This document shows, piece after piece, positions 5,937 to 9,618 of a DNA stretch of 9,618 nt; positions within the stretch are counted from its first letter, which is position 1, and each line of letters begins with the position of its first letter. The notes below the pieces were generated by a model. That model was given only the letters and a program-made list of their open reading frames with translations, did not search any database and was not told where the DNA came from. Origin of the DNA: Dysgonamonadaceae bacterium (lineage in GTDB: Bacteria > Bacteroidota > Bacteroidia > Bacteroidales > Azobacteroidaceae); the NCBI GenBank assembly GCA_031255425.1, contig JAIRSN010000248.1, positions 1 through 9,618 on the forward strand, in the 5' to 3' direction. Made by a program: the position numbers and the translations under genes.

Positions 5937-7694
5937 ATGAAAAACAGTTTTTATTTCATCTTTTTAGCCGCTTTGATCACCGCCTGTGCGGATCAACCGG
6001 CGCGGATAGATACCGCAGTCAGCCAATCTTTTTCAGCAGAGTGGAAATACCGGGCCGGAACGGGCGGCGATGCCCGTTGGGAACAGCGGGACCTGGACGA
6101 TTCCGCGTGGACGCCGGTTTCCGGCAACCAAACCCTCCGCGAACAGCAGCAATCAACGGAAAACGGCTTCGGATGGTACCGCAAGACCATTGTTTTGTCG
6201 GACAGCCTGCAAGCAGCCATTCGCGCGGCAGAGGCAGCGGTGATTCACCTGGGGAAATTTGCCGCCGCCGAGGTGATCTATTTAAATGGAGAACCGGTTG
6301 GCAAGACGGGCGGCTTCCCGGACAACTACATGGGCTACCACGGCGAGGAACGGCGGTACTTGGTTCCGGCGCACCGGTTCGATTTGCCGGGCGAAAACCG
6401 GATCGCCATCCGGTTTCACGACGGCTGGACGGTGGGCGGCTTTCTCGACGACACCGATTTGCGCATTGCTTCGGCGACGACCCGCGACAAACTCTCGCTG
6501 ACGGTCGCCGTGAGCGATTCGGACTACCTTTTTATGCGTCCCTGTCCCATCGAACTGCGTGTCGCCCTCGCAAACGGGAACCGCTGGCCGGTTTCCGGAA
6601 GCCTGATTGTCGACCTCACGACCGACGACCGCCGGCCGGTGCGGAGAGACTCGTTGTCCCTGTCGATAAAGCCGCAGCAACGCATCGAGCGGACATTTAC
6701 CCTGGACCGACCGGCGCCGGGCTTCTACCGCTATTCGATTGCTTTTGTGGAAAACGGCGAAACGGCTTGCGGGAAACAGCTTACGGTAGGATACGAGCCG
6801 GAAGAAATCGTTTCTCCGCCGGATAACCAAGCCGACCTGAAGGATTTTTGGGAAAACAGCCTGGCGCAACTGAAAAAGGTGGCGCCGCACTACAAGTTGA
6901 CGCCGCTTCCCGGATATTCCGCCTCGAATTACCGGATGTACCGGGTGGATATGCGGTCTTTCGGCAACGAACGGATCAGCGGCTACTACGCGCAACCGAA
7001 AAAAGCGGGGAAACACCCGGTGATTGTGGAATATATGGGATACGGCTCGGCGCCTTACCTGCCGTCGCAGACGGACGACGGGTTTGCGCACTTTATTTTG
7101 TCGATCCGCGGACAGGGATTGAACCAGCCGGCGAACCGCTTTGGAACGTGGATCACTTACGGCTTGGACGACAAGGCGAATTACTATTACCGCGGCGCTT
7201 TTTGCGATGTGGTGCGGGCGATCGACTTTGTTTGTTCCCGTCCGGAGATTGATGCGGAGCGGATTGCCGTTAGCGGAGGCAGTCAGGGCGGCGCGTTGTC
7301 GTTCGTCGCGGCAGCGTTAGACCGGCGGGTCAAGGCGGCGGCGCCCACGATTCCGTTTTTGTCGGATTACCCGGACTATTTCAACATCGCCCCCTGGCCG
7401 GGCAGCGATTTCACGCAGTATTTGCAGCAGCATCCCGAGGCGCGCCGGGAGGATATTTACACGCTCCTGTCTTATTTTGATATAAAAAACCTGGCGCCGT
7501 GGATTACCTGCCCGCTCCTGATGGGCATCGGCGTGCAGGACGACGTTTGTCCGCCGCATACCAATTTTGCCGCCTACAACCAGGTGCAATCGGAGAAACG
7601 GTGGATGGCTTTTCCGGAATACGGACACAGTGTAGGCGAAGAATTTTACAGGGAATCCCGGATTTTCTTTCAAAAAGCCTTGGGGATAGAGTAA
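5937..7694 (+). CDS. CE7-type acetyl-xylan esterase lipoprotein with N-terminal beta-sandwich-like region
   Basis: 585 residues. A short signal ends in the lipobox LITAC, with Cys17 as the acylated residue, so the protein is probably membrane-anchored, on the periplasmic side or at the cell surface. Residues about 30-180 (WEQRDLDDSAWTPV, GFGWYRKTIVL, EVIYLNGEPVGKTGGF) resemble the jelly-roll domain found at the front of GH2 enzymes and sialate O-acetylesterases. Residues about 295-585 are an alpha/beta-hydrolase of the acetyl-xylan esterase (CE7) type: RGQG at 391-394, GGSQGG with nucleophile Ser449, DDVCPP with probable Asp535, and His564. Such enzymes remove acetyl groups from xylan or other acetylated sugars. 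The residue after the catalytic His is Ser, where CE7 usually has Glu (HE). The gene is about twice the length of plain CE7 enzymes because of the N-terminal part. It is 35 bp upstream of the mannanase-like gene, suggesting acetylated mannan as a substrate (inference). Confidence 0.88.
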   Translation: MKNSFYFIFLAALITACADQPARIDTAVSQSFSAEWKYRAGTGGDARWEQRDLDDSAWTPVSGNQTLREQQQSTENGFGWYRKTIVLSDSLQAAIRAAEAAVIHLGKFAAAEVIYLNGEPVGKTGGFPDNYMGYHGEERRYLVPAHRFDLPGENRIAIRFHDGWTVGGFLDDTDLRIASATTRDKLSLTVAVSDSDYLFMRPCPIELRVALANGNRWPVSGSLIVDLTTDDRRPVRRDSLSLSIKPQQRIERTFTLDRPAPGFYRYSIAFVENGETACGKQLTVGYEPEEIVSPPDNQADLKDFWENSLAQLKKVAPHYKLTPLPGYSASNYRMYRVDMRSFGNERISGYYAQPKKAGKHPVIVEYMGYGSAPYLPSQTDDGFAHFILSIRGQGLNQPANRFGTWITYGLDDKANYYYRGAFCDVVRAIDFVCSRPEIDAERIAVSGGSQGGALSFVAAALDRRVKAAAPTIPFLSDYPDYFNIAPWPGSDFTQYLQQHPEARREDIYTLLSYFDIKNLAPWITCPLLMGIGVQDDVCPPHTNFAAYNQVQSEKRWMAFPEYGHSVGEEFYRESRIFFQKALGIE

Positions 7695-7729
7695 CCGGCA
7701 ACAAGAAAACCGTTCAAATCACATTTTCA

Positions 7730-9034
7730 ATGAAAAAACAACTGATAAGTATTTGCCTCCTCGCCGCTTTCTTTGCCTGCAAAAACAGGGATACGCAAGC
7801 GCCCGCGGCGGAACAGGCGTTTGTAAAAATAGAAAACGGGCGGATGACCGTAGACGGCAAGCCATACGTTTTTATCGGGACCAATTTCTGGTTTGGTCCC
7901 CTGCTCGGATCGGTGGGGCAGGGCGGCGACCGCGCGCGTCTGGCGCAGGAATTGACGTTTATGCAGTCTCTCGGCATCAACAATTTGCGCATTCTGGTGG
8001 GCGCCGACGGTCCTTCCGGGCAGGCGGTGAAGATCCGCCCGACGCTTCAACCGGAACCCGGAGTGTACAACGATACGATTTTCGACGGCTTGGATTATCT
8101 CCTGAGCGAGCTGGGCAAACGCCGGATGTACGCCGTTTTGTATCTCAACAACAGTTGGGAATGGAGCGGCGGCTACGGTCAATACCTGCACTGGGCGGGT
8201 CGCGGCGAGGTTCCCGAGGCGGGCGTCCGGGATTGGGAGGCGTTCCAGCGGCATGTGGCGCAGTATGCCACGTGCGGGGAGTGTAAAGAGTTATTTTTCA
8301 ATCATGTAAAACATGTTTTGGGACGCACGAACCGCTATACGGGGCGGCGCTACACGGACGATCCGGCAATCCTGTCGTGGCAGGTGGGGAACGAGCCGCG
8401 TGCGTTCTCCGGCGACGCCAAGGCGCCGTTTGCCGAATGGGTCGCGGAGGCGGCGCACCTGATCCGCTCGCTGGACCGCAACCACCTGGTTTCCATCGGC
8501 AACGAGGGCGCGATGGGCTGCGAGAACGACCTGTCGCTGTACGAGAAAATACATGCCGACCCGAATGTCGATTACCTCACCCTTCATATCTGGCCGAAGA
8601 ACTGGTCGTGGATCGACACCGCCGACGTGCGCGGTTCGGTTGCCGCCGCCATCGCCGCGACCGGCACCTACATACAGACGCACCTCGACGTGGCTGCACG
8701 GCTAAATAAACCGTTAGTTATCGAGGAATTCGGGTTCCCGCGCGACCACCACCTTTATTCTCCGGACGATCCGACGACGGCGCGCGACCAATACTACGAA
8801 TATATCTTCCGGCAGGTGATTTCTTCGGCGGAAGCGCAAGGTTTTCTGTCCGGTTGCAATTTCTGGGCGTGGGGCGGTTCGGCGCGTCCTGCGCATACCT
8901 ACTGGCAGCCCTGGGACGATTATGTCGGCGACCCTGCGCAGGAAGAGCAGGGGCTGAACGCGGTGTTCGATACGGATGCTACGGTCGGGTTGATCGCCCG
9001 GACACTGAAAAATACGGTGTTTATTGTTCAATAG
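7730..9034 (+). CDS. GH5 endo-beta-1,4-mannanase-like lipoprotein
   Basis: 434 residues from the ATG at 7730. The signal ends AAFFAC, giving a likely lipidated Cys17, with a flexible TQAPAAEQA linker before the catalytic domain at about 31-430. The domain has the order of GH5 enzymes of the mannanase group: a substrate-loop start YVFIGTNFWF at 46-55, conserved Arg87 in NNLRIL, acid/base Glu222 in WQVGNEPR, LHIWPKNWSW at 285-294, nucleophile in IEEFGF (Glu333 by the GH5 pattern), and FWAWGG at 378-383. It would cut beta-mannan or glucomannan chains with retention of configuration. The frame is open upstream to 7499, but that part overlaps the esterase and the signal peptide fixes this start. 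It is the last gene of the operon; its stop is 30 bp before the terminator hairpin. Subfamily GH5_7 is likely but not proven. Confidence 0.9.
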   Translation: MKKQLISICLLAAFFACKNRDTQAPAAEQAFVKIENGRMTVDGKPYVFIGTNFWFGPLLGSVGQGGDRARLAQELTFMQSLGINNLRILVGADGPSGQAVKIRPTLQPEPGVYNDTIFDGLDYLLSELGKRRMYAVLYLNNSWEWSGGYGQYLHWAGRGEVPEAGVRDWEAFQRHVAQYATCGECKELFFNHVKHVLGRTNRYTGRRYTDDPAILSWQVGNEPRAFSGDAKAPFAEWVAEAAHLIRSLDRNHLVSIGNEGAMGCENDLSLYEKIHADPNVDYLTLHIWPKNWSWIDTADVRGSVAAAIAATGTYIQTHLDVAARLNKPLVIEEFGFPRDHHLYSPDDPTTARDQYYEYIFRQVISSAEAQGFLSGCNFWAWGGSARPAHTYWQPWDDYVGDPAQEEQGLNAVFDTDATVGLIARTLKNTVFIVQ

Positions 9035-9035
9035 T

Positions 9036-9100
9036 GTATTTATTTTCAAATTTTTAATTAGGGTACACGTGTTTCTGGGATAGAAACACGTGTTTTTTTT
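9036..9100 (+). terminator. Intrinsic terminator module after the mannanase-like gene
   Basis: A 12-bp perfect stem (ACACGTGTTTCT 9065-9076 with AGAAACACGTGT 9082-9093), loop GGGAT, and eight Ts ending at 9100 make a strong rho-independent terminator. The AT-rich lead-in from GTATTTATT at 9036 is similar to the lead-in of the minus-strand copy at 871-807. Both modules are 65 nt long. The stop codon of the mannanase-like gene ends at 9034, directly before the module. Confidence 0.92.
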
Positions 9101-9163
9101 ACCTCGTCCCTCCACTTCGCAGCATAGAGACACTGCTTCCACCAAAAAACAGCGGTTGCGCCG

Positions 9164-9193
9164 TTGTTTTTTAAAAAAATCTGCTTACTTTTG
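9164..9193 (+). promoter_or_regulatory. Promoter reading toward the 42-bp repeat array
   Basis: TTG at 9164-9166 and TACTTTTG at 9186-9193 match the -33 and TAnnTTTG elements with a 19-bp spacer, the best two-part promoter match in the window together with that of fabD. Transcription would begin near 9200 and proceed through the open frame at 9233 and the tandem repeats. It lies about 65 bp past the upstream terminator, so it would be an independent unit. Confidence 0.6.
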
Positions 9194-9232
9194 TGCGGAA
9201 TTAACACCACGAAATAAAAATACCCTGTAACG

Positions 9233-9618
9233 ATGATAAGCAGCACCAAAAAAATTTCTTTCAACTTCCACCGGACGGCAATCACAGTCGTGCAGCAACA
9301 AAGAATAGCACTTTTGCTCCGTATCGGAAATCATTTTTTTAATATGTTTAAATTATTTTTTCAGGGCGACGATAATTTTCCAACTGAATTCACGACATTT
9401 CCTTGCGGCGAGGTCAACTTTTCAACTGAATTCGCGATGTCGCCCCGGGGCGATGATAACTTTCCAACTGAATTCACGACGTCGCTCCGGAGCGAAGATA
9501 ACTTTCCAACTGAATTCACGACATCGCTCCGGAGCGACGATAACTTTTCAACTGAATTCACGACGTCGCTCCGGAGCGACGATAACTTTCCAACTGAATT
9601 CATAACGTCGCTCCGGAG
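9233..9618 (+). CDS. Possible gene reading into the 42-bp tandem repeats (partial, uncertain)
   Basis: From the ATG at 9233 a frame stays open for 128 codons to the window edge. The first 44 residues (MISSTKKISFNFHRTAITVV, then a basic, Leu/Phe-rich stretch ending NMFKLFFQ) are not repetitive. The rest is a 14-residue repeat of the type DNFPTEFTTSLRSD. In favour of coding: a good promoter 40 bp upstream and an uninterrupted frame across both unique and repeat parts. Against: the 42-bp unit is stop-free in four of six frames, so openness inside the array is weak evidence, and differences between units are not mainly synonymous. I recognise no family. It may be a repeat-bearing small protein, or a non-coding transcript with an accidental frame. 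Confidence 0.3.
   Translation, partial: MISSTKKISFNFHRTAITVVQQQRIALLLRIGNHFFNMFKLFFQGDDNFPTEFTTFPCGEVNFSTEFAMSPRGDDNFPTEFTTSLRSEDNFPTEFTTSLRSDDNFSTEFTTSLRSDDNFPTEFITSLR
9365..9618. repeat. 42-bp tandem repeat array with palindromic units (at least six units, runs off window)
   Basis: The core AACTGAATTC recurs at 9382, 9424, 9466, 9508, 9550 and 9592, exactly 42 bp apart. The later units share GATAACTTTYCAACTGAATT, then CACGAC and a palindrome TCGCTCCGGAGCGA, which extends to 18 bp (CGTCGCTCCGGAGCGACG) at the boundary of the fifth and sixth units. The first two units are more diverged; the palindrome after the first unit is destroyed, while that after the second is CGCCCCGGGGCG in place of CGCTCCGGAGCG. 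The pattern of decaying outer units and nearly identical inner units is typical of arrays that grow by slippage or unequal exchange. There are no unique spacers, so it is not a CRISPR array. Confidence 0.93.

Noticed and set aside
9058..9285. Minus-strand 75-aa GTG frame with a hydrophobic stretch
   Set aside because: It runs backwards through the plus-strand promoter and the terminator hairpin, and its C-terminus is the translated hairpin. It has no promoter of its own.
9361..9603. Minus-strand 80-aa frame made of NSVGKLSSLRSDVV repeats
   Set aside because: It consists solely of the tandem array, has no promoter or unique N-terminus in view, and the unit is stop-free in four of six frames, so openness means little.
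9365..9618. CRISPR array
   Set aside because: The whole 42-bp period is repeated, with no unique spacers, and no cas genes are near.
1..9618. Defence island, prophage or insertion sequence
   Set aside because: No transposase, integrase, nuclease-helicase or phage structural genes are present; the Fic protein alone is not enough to call a toxin-antitoxin or defence system.

Overview
The window looks like a chromosomal segment from a member of the Bacteroidota, most likely Bacteroidales. The evidence is a set of promoter -7 boxes matching TAnnTTTG upstream of several genes, AT-rich leaders without Shine-Dalgarno sequences, GC-rich coding DNA between AT-rich gaps, lipoprotein signals on both carbohydrate enzymes, and a 57-residue protein that resembles a small protein common in this order. 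No species can be named from the sequence alone.

Layout: the left half is read on the minus strand and the right half on the plus strand, diverging at about 5.3-5.5 kb. From the left edge the minus-strand genes are: the start of an unrecognised secreted protein (running off the window), a 57-aa hypothetical with its own promoter, an unusual 390-bp gap with repeats and a terminator, a two-gene redox operon (a Tat-exported DUF362 protein followed by a NapH/NapG-like polyferredoxin fusion), and a two-gene unit of fabD (malonyl-CoA:ACP transacylase) followed by a Fic-domain AMP transferase. The plus-strand genes form one apparent operon: crcB (fluoride channel), a CE7-type acetyl-xylan esterase lipoprotein with an N-terminal beta-sandwich-like region, and a GH5 endo-beta-mannanase-like lipoprotein, closed by a strong terminator. 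The esterase and mannanase would fit removal of acetyl groups from hemicellulose and backbone cleavage at the cell surface; the redox pair would fit electron transfer across the inner membrane.

The most unusual material is between the genes. (1) Two operons transcribed in opposite directions end in the same 65-nt terminator module, identical through the hairpin, its loop and the T-tract. (2) A 182-bp fold-back element with 19-bp perfect terminal inverted repeats separates the fabD and crcB promoters, and a shortened, rearranged relative lies at about 712-800. (3) The right edge holds a strict 42-bp tandem array of at least six units. Each unit boundary carries a palindrome, and one pair of paired-position substitutions preserves that palindrome. 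A consensus promoter points into the array and an open frame runs through it off the window. This array is the best candidate for something undescribed. No CRISPR, tRNA, rRNA, insertion sequence or defence gene cluster was seen.
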